From CAZKEG01 sp964601575 (GTDB lineage: Bacteria > Desulfobacterota > Thermodesulfobacteria > Thermodesulfobacteriales > Thermodesulfatatoraceae), in NCBI GenBank assembly GCA_964601575.1, contig CAZROA010000069.1, positions 13,221 through 77,220 on the forward strand: a stretch of 64,000 nt of DNA. The letters run 5' to 3'. The notes below the pieces were generated by a model. The model saw only the letters and a list, made by a program, of their open reading frames with translations, was not told the origin of the DNA and did not search any database. Shown one piece after another: positions 1 through 8,711 of this stretch (position 1 is its first letter; each line of letters begins with the position of its first letter). The position numbers were made by a program, and so were the translations under genes.

Positions 1-1353
1 GGTGTAAAATTCCGGATAGGCAGGGGTACCATGTTCGATGATGTCCAAGCCCTGAATCTCTTCTCTGGGTTCCACCCGAATGCCGATGAGGAGATCAAGG
101 ACCTTGAATAGGATTAGACCGCATCCGAAGGCCCAGACAAAGAGGGCTGCAGCCCCGATGAGCTGAGCAATGAGCTGTCCGGCCCCGCCGCCGTAAAGAA
201 GCCCTTTTACAAAGGGTGGGTCAATCGAATAATTACCATAAGTGCCGTCGGCAAAGAGCCCTACGGAAATGAGTCCCCAGAGCCCGTTAAAACCGTGTAC
301 CGGGACAGCACCGACCGGGTCGTCGATCTTCAAGGCCTCTAGGAGATAGACCCCGATGACCAAGATGATCCCAGCCACGATACCGATTACCACTGCTGCC
401 CAAGACTCCACCCAGGCACAAGGGGCGGTAATGGCCACCAGCCCGGCCAAAACTCCGTTAAGGGCCATACCAAGGTCCCACTTTTTGGTCTTGGCCAACA
501 CGATGATTAAGGCCGTGAGCGAGGCCGCTGAAGCCGCCAAAGTGGTATTCACGGCAATGACCGAAATCCTCAGATGATGGGCGGAGAAAGTAGAGCCGGG
601 ATTAAAGCCGTACCAACCGAACCAAAGGATGAAGACTCCCAAGGCAGCCAGACCAATGTTATGACCGGGTATGGCCCGGGGTTTCCCTTCTCGGTCGAAC
701 TTACCATAGCGTGGACCAAGGACGATGGCCCCGGCCAGACCTACCAAGCCCCCGACAGCATGGACCACTCCTGATCCGGCAAAGTCAAGGTGCCCTAAAC
801 CGAACTTGAGCTGTGAAAGCCAACCACCACCCCAGACCCAGTGGGCGTAAATTGGGTAGACTACCGCGCTGATGGCGATGGAATAGAGCAGATAGGCCGA
901 GAATTTGATCCGTTCAGCCACTGCTCCGGAGACGATAGTGGCTGCGGTAGCACAAAAGACCATTTGCCAAAAGAAGGAAAGATAATTGCTTACATCGTAG
1001 CCGTCGCCAGCCAGAAAAAAGCCTGAAGTGCCCATAAAGCCCTTCCAGTCTGTACCCATCAAGATGGCATAACCCACGGCCCAGAAGGCCAGCGATCCGG
1101 CGACGAAGTCCATCAAGTTTTTGGTGAGGAGATTGGTGGTGTTTTTGGAACGGCAAAAACCCGCTTCCACACAAGCAAAACCGGCCTGCATGAACATGAC
1201 CAAGAAACCACAGATCAGTACCCAGACGAAATCCACCGCCTTACCAGGGTCAGCCTTAATGGTTTGAGCCCCGGTAGGGTCTCCGGCAAGTGCTGTTGCC
1301 CCCCAAAAAAGGGCCAGAGCCAGACCCAACAACAAGAAACGCCATCTGCCCAT
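1..1353 (-). CDS. amt: Ammonium transporter Amt (3' end cut by window edge)
   Basis: Inner-membrane channel that takes up ammonium. 451 codons are visible and the end of the gene lies just outside the window; the last residues seen (HGTPAYPEFYT) resemble the usual C-terminus, so little is missing. There is an N-terminal signal-like segment ending ATALA, then about eleven hydrophobic segments. Family hallmarks are present: LDFAGSGVVH, with the conserved Asp and first pore His, and VPVHGFNGLWG, with the second pore His. The ATG is preceded by an AGGAGG-type ribosome site. A sigma-54 promoter lies just upstream and nifA is the neighbour, which fits induction under nitrogen limitation. The family call is very secure. 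Confidence 0.96.
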   Translation of the reverse strand, partial: MGRWRFLLLGLALALFWGATALAGDPTGAQTIKADPGKAVDFVWVLICGFLVMFMQAGFACVEAGFCRSKNTTNLLTKNLMDFVAGSLAFWAVGYAILMGTDWKGFMGTSGFFLAGDGYDVSNYLSFFWQMVFCATAATIVSGAVAERIKFSAYLLYSIAISAVVYPIYAHWVWGGGWLSQLKFGLGHLDFAGSGVVHAVGGLVGLAGAIVLGPRYGKFDREGKPRAIPGHNIGLAALGVFILWFGWYGFNPGSTFSAHHLRISVIAVNTTLAASAASLTALIIVLAKTKKWDLGMALNGVLAGLVAITAPCAWVESWAAVVIGIVAGIILVIGVYLLEALKIDDPVGAVPVHGFNGLWGLISVGLFADGTYGNYSIDPPFVKGLLYGGGAGQLIAQLIGAAALFVWAFGCGLILFKVLDLLIGIRVEPREEIQGLDIIEHGTPAYPEFYT

Positions 1354-1389
1354 GATCTAACCTCCTTTTCAAGTTTTATTTTTGGTTAA

Positions 1390-1405
1390 AGCAACTAATA
1401 TGCCA
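1390..1405 (-). promoter_or_regulatory. Sigma-54 (RpoN) promoter of amt
   Basis: Read on the minus strand the site is TGGCATATTAGTTGCT. The GG (-24) and GC (-12) are separated by exactly 10 bases and it matches TGGCAC-N5-TTGCW well. It lies about 37 bases before the amt ATG, so the transcript would start around 1380. The neighbouring nifA-like gene encodes a sigma-54 activator. Confidence 0.75.
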
Positions 1406-1529
1406 ATTTGTTTTATTGCTTTAGCAAAAACATTTTTCATTCGGAACTCGGCAAAGACTTTTCAAAAATTTTCAAAAATGTTAAGAAATTAAATTACAAA
1501 AATGACATTTCCTAAAGACGAAGTAAAAA

Positions 1530-3107
1530 CTATGAGGGAGGAGTCTTGAAGGGTTTGCGTACCGGAGGACGCCCGTGTTTCAGGGGAATTTGGCCTTCTA
1601 AACCTAATTTTTTGATCCGATAACGTAATTGTCTGAAACTGAGCCCCAATTCTTTGGCTGCTCGAGCAATGACAAAATCGTGTCTTTTCAAGATACGATA
1701 AATCTCTTCGGCAGAGGGTTCAGTGCGAGGAATTTCTTGATCTTCTGCTAAAAACAATTCCTTGGCCTCTGGCTTTTTGAGAAGGGATTTGACTTCTTGG
1801 ACGTCTACCTTCTTTTGGTCACACACAATAAAGAGTCTTTCCAAAAAGTTTTCCAATTCCCGGATATTTCCAGGCCAAGGATAGCGAACCATGATTTCCA
1901 TGGCCTCCGGGCTAAATCTCAGTTCCCGGGCATATTCTTTACTCAGGCGACGTAGGATAAAGTTGATCAGCAAGGGAATGTCTTCCCGTCTCCTTCGCAG
2001 GGGCGGAAGACTGATGGGAAAGACGTTTAGACGAAAATAGAGATCTTCGCGGAAGCTTCCATGGGCGACCAATTTGGAGAGATCTTGGTTAGTGGCGGCG
2101 ATAATCCTTACATCTACCCTCCTGGTCTTGGTGCTCCCGAGACGTTCGAATTCCCGTTCCTGGATGAAGCGCAGGAGTTTGGCCTGTAGGGGGAGAGAGA
2201 GTTCGGCCACTTCGTCAAGAAAAATGGTCCCACCTTCGGCCTCTTCCAACCGTCCTGGTTTGCTGGACACTGCCCCGGTAAAGGCCCCTCGTTCGTAACC
2301 GAATAGTTCAGCCTCAAGGAGATTTTCCGGGAGTACAGCGCAATTTATCTTTACAAATGGCCCAGAGGCCCGGGGGGAGAGTTCGTGAATCAGTCTAGCG
2401 GTAAGGGTCTTTCCAGTACCAGACTCACCCAGCAAGAGCACGGTGGCCTTGGTCGGGGCCACTCGACGTACCAAGGCCAAGACCCTCTGCATCTCTGGAT
2501 TGCGAGAACTGGCCATAAAGTCACTAAAGCGTTTTTTTAATTCCGTGCGCAGGACGAGGTTTTCCTGGCGCAGGCGTTGCTCCCGTTCCTCTACTTTACG
2601 TCTTAGGCTTACAAATTGAGCCACTAAAAGGGCCACTATCTCCAAAAAACGAATATCCTCTCGGAAATCGATCTCTGTACCAAAGAGTCGATCCACGGAA
2701 AGGACGCCGATCACTTGGTCCTCCAGGACGATGGGTACCGCAATGAAAGAGATTCGATCTTTGTGTAATTTTCTGGCCCCGGTACGGTTCAAGAAGAGAG
2801 GTTCTTCGCGAACATCAAGGACGAGGCACGGTTCTCCGGAAAGAAAGACCTTGCCCGTGATCCCTTCTCCAGGGGCATAGATGCCGCGTCGTTCTTCTTC
2901 TGGAGAAAGGCCATAAGAGGCGCGGATGAGGAGCCGATTCAGATCTTCGTCAAAGAGGGTGATGGCCGCCCGTTCCATTTTGAGCTTTTTGCCAAGGATG
3001 CACAGGATGCTACGCAGGGCTTCGTCTAAATCCAGCGCCTCTCCAATGATCCGGCAGGCCGCATGCAAGACTTCTAACTTTACAGAATCTATACCCTTTT
3101 CAAGCAT
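1530..3107 (-). CDS. nifA: NifA-type sigma-54-dependent transcriptional activator
   Basis: 525-residue enhancer-binding protein that activates RpoN promoters, probably nitrogen-fixation and ammonium-transport genes. Domains in order: GAF sensor (about 20-170), AAA+ ATPase (about 200-430) with Walker A GESGTGKT at 227-234, the sigma-54 contact loop GAFTGA at about 274-279 and Walker B TIFLDE, then a C-terminal Fis-type helix-turn-helix ([20 protein letters not shown]). The GAF-AAA-HTH order is typical of NifA. I see no paired-cysteine linker of the kind found in oxygen-sensitive rhizobial NifA. Its ATG overlaps the end of nifV by 8 bases, so the two are co-translated. A related activator such as NorR or VnfA cannot be ruled out, but the nifV neighbour favours NifA. 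Confidence 0.85.
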   Translation of the reverse strand: MLEKGIDSVKLEVLHAACRIIGEALDLDEALRSILCILGKKLKMERAAITLFDEDLNRLLIRASYGLSPEEERRGIYAPGEGITGKVFLSGEPCLVLDVREEPLFLNRTGARKLHKDRISFIAVPIVLEDQVIGVLSVDRLFGTEIDFREDIRFLEIVALLVAQFVSLRRKVEEREQRLRQENLVLRTELKKRFSDFMASSRNPEMQRVLALVRRVAPTKATVLLLGESGTGKTLTARLIHELSPRASGPFVKINCAVLPENLLEAELFGYERGAFTGAVSSKPGRLEEAEGGTIFLDEVAELSLPLQAKLLRFIQEREFERLGSTKTRRVDVRIIAATNQDLSKLVAHGSFREDLYFRLNVFPISLPPLRRRREDIPLLINFILRRLSKEYARELRFSPEAMEIMVRYPWPGNIRELENFLERLFIVCDQKKVDVQEVKSLLKKPEAKELFLAEDQEIPRTEPSAEEIYRILKRHDFVIARAAKELGLSFRQLRYRIKKLGLEGQIPLKHGRPPVRKPFKTPPS

Positions 3108-4287
3108 TTGACTTTTTTGTAAAAATTAAATCTTCAAAAGGGTCAAATTTGTAACTTCCTTTAGGAGAGACCTTGCCCAAAAAGAGATATTTTTGGGCCA
3201 CTCGACGAATTTCCGGGTCGGTTAAGGGGCGTCCTTTCTCACGCGAGAGTCGTTTGAGATGTTTGACAATAATGTCCAGCGAAGGTTCGGTAAGTCTCAG
3301 GCCGTATTCGCGTAATTTGGCCTTAATGGCTGCCCTACCTGACTTGGCCCCGATACCGAATTTTCGTTTAAGCCCTAATGCTTCGGGAGGAAAGGGTTCA
3401 TAGAGTTCTTTGGCCTTGTACAGGCCTTCCACGTGCAGGCCTGTTTCGCAGTAAAAGAGTTTTCGACCTAAAATGGGTTTAAATTCCGAAAGAGAAGTTC
3501 CCGCATGCCAGGCTACAAAATGACAGGCCGGAGAGAGTTTTTCCAGGCGATAATGTCTTTTTCCACGCCGAAAGTAAAGATAGGCCAAGACCTCTTCTAG
3601 TGGAGCAATCCCTGCCCGTTCTCCGAGACCAAGAAGGCTCACGTCCACCCAATTCGCCCCGGCCTCAAGGGCAGCGATGGCGTTTCCAGTGGCCAAGCCA
3701 AAGTCGTTGTGGGCGTGGAAAGATAGTTCAGTTTGGGGAAAGGCGGTCTTAATTTTTTTGATCAAGGCTTCGGTCTCTAAGGGGTTTAAGAGGCCGAGGG
3801 TGTCTGAGAGGCGAATACGTTTCGCTCCAGCTTGTACCGCGACCTCGATCACTCGAAAAAGAAAATCCTCTTCAGCGCGACTGGTATCCTCAAGCCCGAG
3901 GGAAACGTAACTGAATCTAGAAGCCGCTTGGCTTACTAGGGTTTCGATCCTTTTGAGGAGCTTTACCTTGGAGAGGCGAAGTCGTTTTCGGAGATGAAGA
4001 GGAGAAACCGGGACACTCAGATTCAGTTTTGCTTCGGGAAAGGATTCAGCCAACAGGAGATCTTCCTCCCGTAAGCGGCACCAAAGGCTTAGCTTTCCCA
4101 GAAATCCTCTTTTCAGGAGGGTCTCCCATAGGGCTTTTAATTCTTCGTCTTCTCTTACCACCCCTATTTCGATCTCTTCTATCCCAAGTTCCATCAAAAA
4201 ACAGGCGATCCTTTGCCTGATTTCTAAGGAAAAGTAGACTCCGTAGCGTTGTTCCCCTTCTCTTAGGGTGGTGTCTAATAGCTTCAT
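3100..4287 (-). CDS. nifV: Homocitrate synthase NifV-like (DRE-TIM family)
   Basis: Condenses acetyl-CoA with 2-oxoglutarate to homocitrate, the organic ligand of the nitrogenase FeMo cofactor. It opens with the DRE-TIM signature [11 protein letters not shown], has [14 protein letters not shown] with the metal-binding His pair, and [12 protein letters not shown], a NifV/LeuA feature. At about 395 residues it is the length of NifV and shorter than LeuA with its regulatory domain. I chose the ATG that puts [11 protein letters not shown] at the N-terminus; a TTG at 4305 is an alternative start. The overlap with nifA supports NifV over isopropylmalate or citramalate synthase, which share the fold. 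Substrate specificity is inferred from context. Confidence 0.8.
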   Translation of the reverse strand: MKLLDTTLREGEQRYGVYFSLEIRQRIACFLMELGIEEIEIGVVREDEELKALWETLLKRGFLGKLSLWCRLREEDLLLAESFPEAKLNLSVPVSPLHLRKRLRLSKVKLLKRIETLVSQAASRFSYVSLGLEDTSRAEEDFLFRVIEVAVQAGAKRIRLSDTLGLLNPLETEALIKKIKTAFPQTELSFHAHNDFGLATGNAIAALEAGANWVDVSLLGLGERAGIAPLEEVLAYLYFRRGKRHYRLEKLSPACHFVAWHAGTSLSEFKPILGRKLFYCETGLHVEGLYKAKELYEPFPPEALGLKRKFGIGAKSGRAAIKAKLREYGLRLTEPSLDIIVKHLKRLSREKGRPLTDPEIRRVAQKYLFLGKVSPKGSYKFDPFEDLIFTKKSNA

Positions 4288-4335
4288 CACCGGAGAGAAA
4301 AGCAAATTTCATTCCAAATAAGGAGATATAGAAAA

Positions 4336-5571
4336 TTAACGGTGTTTACTAAGGGAAGATCGGATTAGGGCAGCGGTTTCAGGGGCCACTCCTTGATGTT
4401 TGAAAAAGAGTTTTTCTGCGGCCTCACTCATGGACTTTCTCTTTTTTGTAATCTCTTTCCAGGCCGTAGCGATGGCCTGAGGATCAGGAGGGACCTCAAG
4501 CCCGGCCCCTTGTCTTTGAAATTCTTTGGCTAGGTTTCGCACACTTTCGTGATAAGGCCCGAAAGTAACCGGGACACCTAAGCAAGCAGGTTCAAGGAGA
4601 TTATGTCCGCCCAACGGGACCAGGGACCCGCCGACGAAGGCCGTTTCTCCTAGGGCGTAGAGGGCTCGTAGTTCACCCAAAGTATCTACGACGAGGACTC
4701 GACAAGGCTGCGGTCTGCTCCTTCGAGCCGTGGGGAAACCTTGTTTGCGGGCCAAATCTTCTACTTCATGGGCTCGTTCTGGATGACGCGGGCAGAGAAT
4801 AAGGCTCCCTTGGCCAAAGAGTTTAAAGGCCTTAAGCAGGAGCTCCTCTTCTCCTGGATGGGTGGAACCGCAGACGATGACTGGTTGGACGAGGTAAGGG
4901 CCTAGTTCTTTAAAAAGCTGTTTTACCTTGGAGACCTCGGGTAAGGCAAGGTCGAACTTGAGGTTTCCAAGATAAAGGATCGGTTTTTCCGGTAAAAGGG
5001 CCTGAAAACGTTTGGCATCGTCTTCGGTGGCGGTGGTCAAGAGCTCAAAAGGATCGTAGAGGAAACGGGCTAGGCTAGGCCATTTTCTTAGACGTTTATA
5101 GGCCTTTTGAGAGATGGCTGCATTGACCATGAAAACCTGGGTACCTTTTTGCCTTAGAGACCAAAGGAGATTGGGCCAGACGTCTGTTTCCACCAAGATA
5201 TAAGCTTCCGGCTGGATGGTCTTGACAAAGTTTTGCACAATGGGCCTTAGGTCAAGAGGAGCGGGGAAAATGACCTCTACTTCAGACCTTAAGTGACGAC
5301 AGGCAAAGGAAAAGCCAGAGCTGGTGGTAACGCTCAAGACCACGGTGGCAGAAGAAAATTCCGCCTTTAGGGCCTTGAGCAGGCCTCTTGCCGCCTGAAT
5401 TTCTCCCACCGAAAGGGCGTGGACCCAGATGACAGGCCGGCTTAAAGCCAGAGAAGGAGGAAAAAGCCTCTTTAGGGCCAGAGATCTCCTTTTTTTGGCA
5501 AGAAGTGGCAACAGCCACAGAGGCCAGGTCAAGAGTTGGGCCAAATTGTAAGCGCGATAGAGATTTTTCAT
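4336..5571 (-). CDS. waaA: 3-deoxy-D-manno-octulosonic acid (Kdo) transferase
   Basis: Transfers Kdo from CMP-Kdo to lipid A precursor at the inner membrane, the first sugar step of the LPS inner core. 411 residues, the usual length. It has an N-terminal membrane anchor (about 5-25), then a GT-B fold with the motif HALSVGEIQAA, which holds the catalytic Glu, ETDVWPNLL, and the C-terminal GSLVPLGGHNLLEPA typical of GT30. GGAGA sits 8 bases before the ATG used; a TTG six bases upstream is possible. It is followed by nifV after about 50 bases on the same strand, an odd pairing that may mean shared transcription. Confidence 0.93.
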   Translation of the reverse strand: MKNLYRAYNLAQLLTWPLWLLPLLAKKRRSLALKRLFPPSLALSRPVIWVHALSVGEIQAARGLLKALKAEFSSATVVLSVTTSSGFSFACRHLRSEVEVIFPAPLDLRPIVQNFVKTIQPEAYILVETDVWPNLLWSLRQKGTQVFMVNAAISQKAYKRLRKWPSLARFLYDPFELLTTATEDDAKRFQALLPEKPILYLGNLKFDLALPEVSKVKQLFKELGPYLVQPVIVCGSTHPGEEELLLKAFKLFGQGSLILCPRHPERAHEVEDLARKQGFPTARRSRPQPCRVLVVDTLGELRALYALGETAFVGGSLVPLGGHNLLEPACLGVPVTFGPYHESVRNLAKEFQRQGAGLEVPPDPQAIATAWKEITKKRKSMSEAAEKLFFKHQGVAPETAALIRSSLSKHR

Positions 5572-5720
5572 TATCAATTCTCCGACCGGTTTTCTCTTTT
5601 TACTTCAAATCTGAGCTTTTCCATAGGCAAATCGTCTCAATTTTTCTGGGCTTATATTGGACAAGATCTTTCGGATGACACCCCTTAAAACCGGAGTATT
5701 ATTTTTCTAGGAGGTCTGTC

Positions 5721-6413
5721 ATGGATATCAAAGAGCGCTTTTCTTTTATCAAAGAGAAGGTCACAGAGGTGTGTAAAAGGGCTGGGCGTGATCCCGGTGA
5801 AGTAAAGATTCTCGGGGCCAGTAAGAAGCAAGCGGTAGAAAAGATTCGAGCCGCTTATGAAGCGGGCCTCCGTCTGATTGGTGAAAATTACGTCCAAGAG
5901 GCCAGAGAAAAGCGTGAAGCCCTTTCTGATTTGGCCCTTGAGTGGCACCTTATCGGTCCGCTTCAGACCAACAAGGCCAAGCAAGCGGTAAAGATATTCG
6001 ATCTGATAGAGACCATAGATCGGCCTTCGGTGGCCAAAGAATTGGCCAAACGGGCAGAGAAGTCTGGGCGGTGTCTACCGGTGTTTATTGAAGTTAATGT
6101 GGGGGGAGAAGAGACCAAGGCCGGAGTAGCCCCTGAAGAGCTCTTTTCCTTGGCGGAACTGGTCATTTCTCTACCACCCCTTGAACTCCAAGGATTAATG
6201 ACTTTGCCGCCTTATCGAGAAGATCCAGAGGAGGTAAGGCCATTTTTTGCCAAGTTACGTGGGCTTTTGGAAGAACTAAAAAAGAGATTTCCCGAAGCCC
6301 CGCTTTCTGAACTTTCCATGGGGATGAGTCATGACTTCGAGGTGGCCATTGAGGAAGGGGCGACCATCGTCAGGGTAGGGACGGCCCTCTTTGGTCCCAG
6401 GCCTCCTAAGTGA
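5721..6413 (+). CDS. YggS/PROSC family PLP-binding homeostasis protein
   Basis: A 230-residue single-domain alanine-racemase-like barrel that binds pyridoxal phosphate and helps control free PLP and amino-acid/keto-acid balance. The PLP lysine lies in LGASKKQAVEKI, followed by LIGENYVQEA, both family hallmarks. The end has SMGMSHDFEVAIEEGATIVRVGTALFG, the phosphate-binding region, seen here as SMGMSHDFEVAI and VRVGTALFG. The start is fixed by AGGAGG 7 bases before the ATG. The function is regulatory rather than enzymatic according to work on the E. coli and human homologues. It is the first gene of a short plus-strand run leading to wtpABC. Confidence 0.93.
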   Translation: MDIKERFSFIKEKVTEVCKRAGRDPGEVKILGASKKQAVEKIRAAYEAGLRLIGENYVQEAREKREALSDLALEWHLIGPLQTNKAKQAVKIFDLIETIDRPSVAKELAKRAEKSGRCLPVFIEVNVGGEETKAGVAPEELFSLAELVISLPPLELQGLMTLPPYREDPEEVRPFFAKLRGLLEELKKRFPEAPLSELSMGMSHDFEVAIEEGATIVRVGTALFGPRPPK

Positions 6414-6481
6414 TCTGGAAAGTTAGGTTTGATGTCTTAAATTTTTTGGTGGCCTCTAAAATTTGCTTCAAGGAGCAGATA

Positions 6482-6781
6482 ATGCCTATTTATTATGAAT
6501 TGCGGGTGGTGGCCAAGAAGATAGGGCTGTCTCCTCGAACTCTAAAGGTCTGGATTGAAGAGGGTCTCATCGAGCCAAGACGTGAGGGTCGAAAAATCCT
6601 CTTTGCCGAAGATGATTTAAAGCGCCTTCTTACCATCCGCCGTCTCCGTGATGACTTAGGGGTCAACCTGGCTGGTATTGATATTATTCTTCAGCTCCTC
6701 GACCGCTTGGCTAAGTTGCAGGCCGAGATAGATCGCCTCAAAAGGGCCTTACGAGAAAGAGAGACGTCCCTTCCATTATAG
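6482..6781 (+). CDS. MerR-family helix-turn-helix regulator
   Basis: A 99-residue protein with a MerR-type winged helix (about 6-75; LSPRTLKVWIEEGLIEPRR) and a C-terminal coiled coil (about 76-97; QAEIDRLKRALRE). It is short and has no metal-binding cysteines, so it resembles HspR or CbpM-type regulators more than metal sensors. The ATG at 6482 is preceded by AAGGAG at a good distance; an in-frame start 72 bases upstream has no ribosome site. It lies just before wtpABC, so it could regulate the transporter, but heat-shock type regulation is equally possible. The target is unknown. Confidence 0.75.
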   Translation: MPIYYELRVVAKKIGLSPRTLKVWIEEGLIEPRREGRKILFAEDDLKRLLTIRRLRDDLGVNLAGIDIILQLLDRLAKLQAEIDRLKRALRERETSLPL

Positions 6782-6850
6782 TTTTCTTTGGGGGTCAAAA
6801 AGGACCAATTTTCGAATAGTTGATCGGGGCCCTTTCCTTCCTTGTCAAGG

Positions 6851-6868
6851 AGGGGATCATGATCCTCT
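6851..6868. promoter_or_regulatory. Near-perfect palindrome upstream of wtpA
   Basis: The 18-base inverted repeat (AGGGGATCA / TGATCCTCT) has one mismatch. It sits in the 170-base gap between the MerR-like gene and wtpA and follows a second small palindrome at 6839-6851 (TCCTTG-T-CAAGGA). No T-run follows, so neither looks like a terminator. It could be an operator for the MerR-like protein or a tungstate/molybdate regulator. Confidence 0.35.
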
Positions 6869-6893
6869 CACCAGAAAATTTCACCTGGTAAGC

Positions 6894-6914
6894 TAAAATA
6901 TCGGTAAAATATCG
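6894..6914 (+). repeat. Tandem direct repeat TAAAATATCG x2 before wtpA
   Basis: Two exact 10-base copies (6894-6903 and 6905-6914) are spaced 11 bases apart, about one helical turn. They lie 38 bases before the chosen wtpA start, where a regulator or the core promoter would sit. The spacing suggests a protein binding one face of the helix. No known consensus is matched. Confidence 0.4.
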
Positions 6915-6951
6915 TTAATTATCTCTTCTTAGATCCCATATGGAGGAAATG

Positions 6952-7920
6952 ATGTTTCCAAAAAAGATCCTTTTTCTAACCTTTTTACTAATTTTTCTTA
7001 TTTTTTCTCCGATTTGGGCCGGACGGATTGTCTTGAAGGTCTTTCATGCCGGAAGCCTATCGGTGCCTTTTGGCGAGATCGAAAAGGCCTTTGAGGCCAA
7101 ATATCCTTGGATAGACGTCCGGCGGGAATCAAGCGGGAGTGTACAGGCCATACGTAAAGTGATTGACCTTCACAAGCCCTGCGATGTGGTGGTCAGTGCC
7201 GATTATTCCCTCATTCCCCAGATGATGTTTCCTGTTTATGCGGATCATGTAAAGCTCTTTACCCGCAACGAATTGGTGCTTTGTTACACGGAAAGATCAA
7301 AGTTTGCCAAGGAGATAAACAGCCAGAACTGGTACGAAATCCTCGCCAGAGATGGGGTAAAATGGGCCTTTTCTAACCCAAACCTCGATCCATGTGGCTA
7401 CCGAGCGATGATGTGTATCCTTTTGGCCGAAGTCTATTACCAAAAACCCTTGGCCGAGATACTGCTTGCCAAGTATTTGCCCTTTGTGTTTCACAAGGAA
7501 GGCTCTCACCTGGTAGCTATTGTCCCGGAGTCCTTCGCCCCTCGTGGGCACAAGATCTTTATCCGTCCTAAGTCGGTAGAACTCTTGGGGCTCCTTGAAA
7601 GTGGAACCATTGACTATGCCATAGAATATCTGAGCGTTGCCTTACAGCACCATTTGAAATATGTGAAATTACCCCCGGAAATAAACTTGAGCCAGGTAGA
7701 GTATGCCTCCTATTATGCTCAAGTGAAGGTAAAACTAGGGACGGGGAAAGTGGTCTCTGGAAAGCCTATTGTCTACGGAATAGCAGCCCTTAAGACGGCC
7801 CCCCATCCCAAGGAGGCCAAACTCTTTGAAGACTTTGTCACCGGCAAAGAAGGGGCACAAATCCTCAGGGCCTTTTCCCAGACTCCGATCTACCCGGCAA
7901 AATTAATCGTGAACCAATGA
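6952..7920 (+). CDS. wtpA: Tungstate/molybdate-binding lipoprotein or periplasmic protein WtpA
   Basis: Solute-binding component of the WtpABC importer; tungstate is needed for tungsten oxidoreductases and molybdate for nitrogenase and formate dehydrogenases. About 322 residues, with an N-terminal signal segment of about 20 residues ending IWAG. The WtpA features are FHAGSLSVPF at the start of the mature domain, SSGSVQAIRKV in the anion-binding site, SADYSLIPQMM and RNELVLCYT, and SNPNLDPCGYR. GGAGG at 6942-6946 lies 5 bases before the ATG at 6952; the first in-frame ATG at 6940 overlaps this site and is unlikely. It overlaps wtpB by 4 bases. WtpA rather than ModA or TupA is favoured by the sequence; oxyanion preference is inferred. 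Confidence 0.9.
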   Translation: MFPKKILFLTFLLIFLIFSPIWAGRIVLKVFHAGSLSVPFGEIEKAFEAKYPWIDVRRESSGSVQAIRKVIDLHKPCDVVVSADYSLIPQMMFPVYADHVKLFTRNELVLCYTERSKFAKEINSQNWYEILARDGVKWAFSNPNLDPCGYRAMMCILLAEVYYQKPLAEILLAKYLPFVFHKEGSHLVAIVPESFAPRGHKIFIRPKSVELLGLLESGTIDYAIEYLSVALQHHLKYVKLPPEINLSQVEYASYYAQVKVKLGTGKVVSGKPIVYGIAALKTAPHPKEAKLFEDFVTGKEGAQILRAFSQTPIYPAKLIVNQ

Positions 7921-8711
7921 AAAGGCTCGACTTAAACACCCTTATCACCCTGATTCTTTGTTTTATTTGCTTTAGTTTTATCATTTTGCCCATTCTGCAT
8001 CTTTTTACCGGGCTTGAGGGAGAAAGTTTTTGGGCCTCGGTAAGAGATGCCGAAGTATGGTCGGCTATTTGGATCTCTTTCGTGGCGGCAGGGTTTTCTA
8101 CTGTTATGGGGCTCATTCTCGGAGTGCCTACGGGCTTTTTGTTGGCCAGAAGGAGATTTCGTGGCCGTGAATTCTTAGAAAGCATAACCAATTTGCCCAT
8201 CGTCATTCCGCATGTCGCCGTGGGCATTATCCTGCTTGACCTGTTAAATGAAAATTCCTCAGTAGGGAGCCTCTTCTCTCGGCTCGGGATATCCTTTGTG
8301 GACACCATTTACGGAATCGTGGCGGCCATGTGTTTGGTCAGTATCTCCTATATCATTTCCTCTTCGATTATGGGTTTTAGGGCCGTTGATCCGGAGCTTG
8401 AATGGACGGCGAGGTCTCTCGGGGCAAGTCCTTGGTATACCTTTACCCGAGTGACTCTACCTTTGGTTTTCCCATACTTACTCAGGGGATCTATCCTTTC
8501 TTTTGCCCGGGCCGTAAGCGAAGTAGGGGCGCTCTTGATCCTGGCCTATTATCCCAAGACAGCCCCTATTCTTCTTTACGAACGATTTGAAAATTACGGG
8601 CTTAAGAGCGCCAAACCCATTGCCGCTTTGGTGATTCTGCTAAGCCTTTTCCTCTTTACCTTGCTAGTGCTCACTTCTACCCCCAAAAGAGGAGAACGGG
8701 ATGTTTCTTAA
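7917..8711 (+). CDS. wtpB: Tungstate/molybdate ABC transporter permease WtpB
   Basis: A 264-residue inner-membrane permease with about six hydrophobic segments. The cytoplasmic EAA loop that docks on the ATPase is visible near residues 160-190 (EWTARSLGASPWYTFTRVTL). LPIVIPHVAVGIILL resembles the ModB/WtpB family. It starts with ATGA overlap to wtpA and overlaps wtpC by 11 bases, so all three are translationally coupled. ModB would look similar; the wtpA neighbour decides the name. Confidence 0.88.
   Translation: MKRLDLNTLITLILCFICFSFIILPILHLFTGLEGESFWASVRDAEVWSAIWISFVAAGFSTVMGLILGVPTGFLLARRRFRGREFLESITNLPIVIPHVAVGIILLDLLNENSSVGSLFSRLGISFVDTIYGIVAAMCLVSISYIISSSIMGFRAVDPELEWTARSLGASPWYTFTRVTLPLVFPYLLRGSILSFARAVSEVGALLILAYYPKTAPILLYERFENYGLKSAKPIAALVILLSLFLFTLLVLTSTPKRGERDVS

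Noticed and set aside
356..1174. Several plus- and minus-strand ORFs of 60-90 codons
   Set aside because: They lie within amt in other frames and have no family features.
1405..1529. NifA upstream activator site TGT-N10-ACA
   Set aside because: No correctly spaced copy was found; the nearest TGT and ACA are 14 bases apart.
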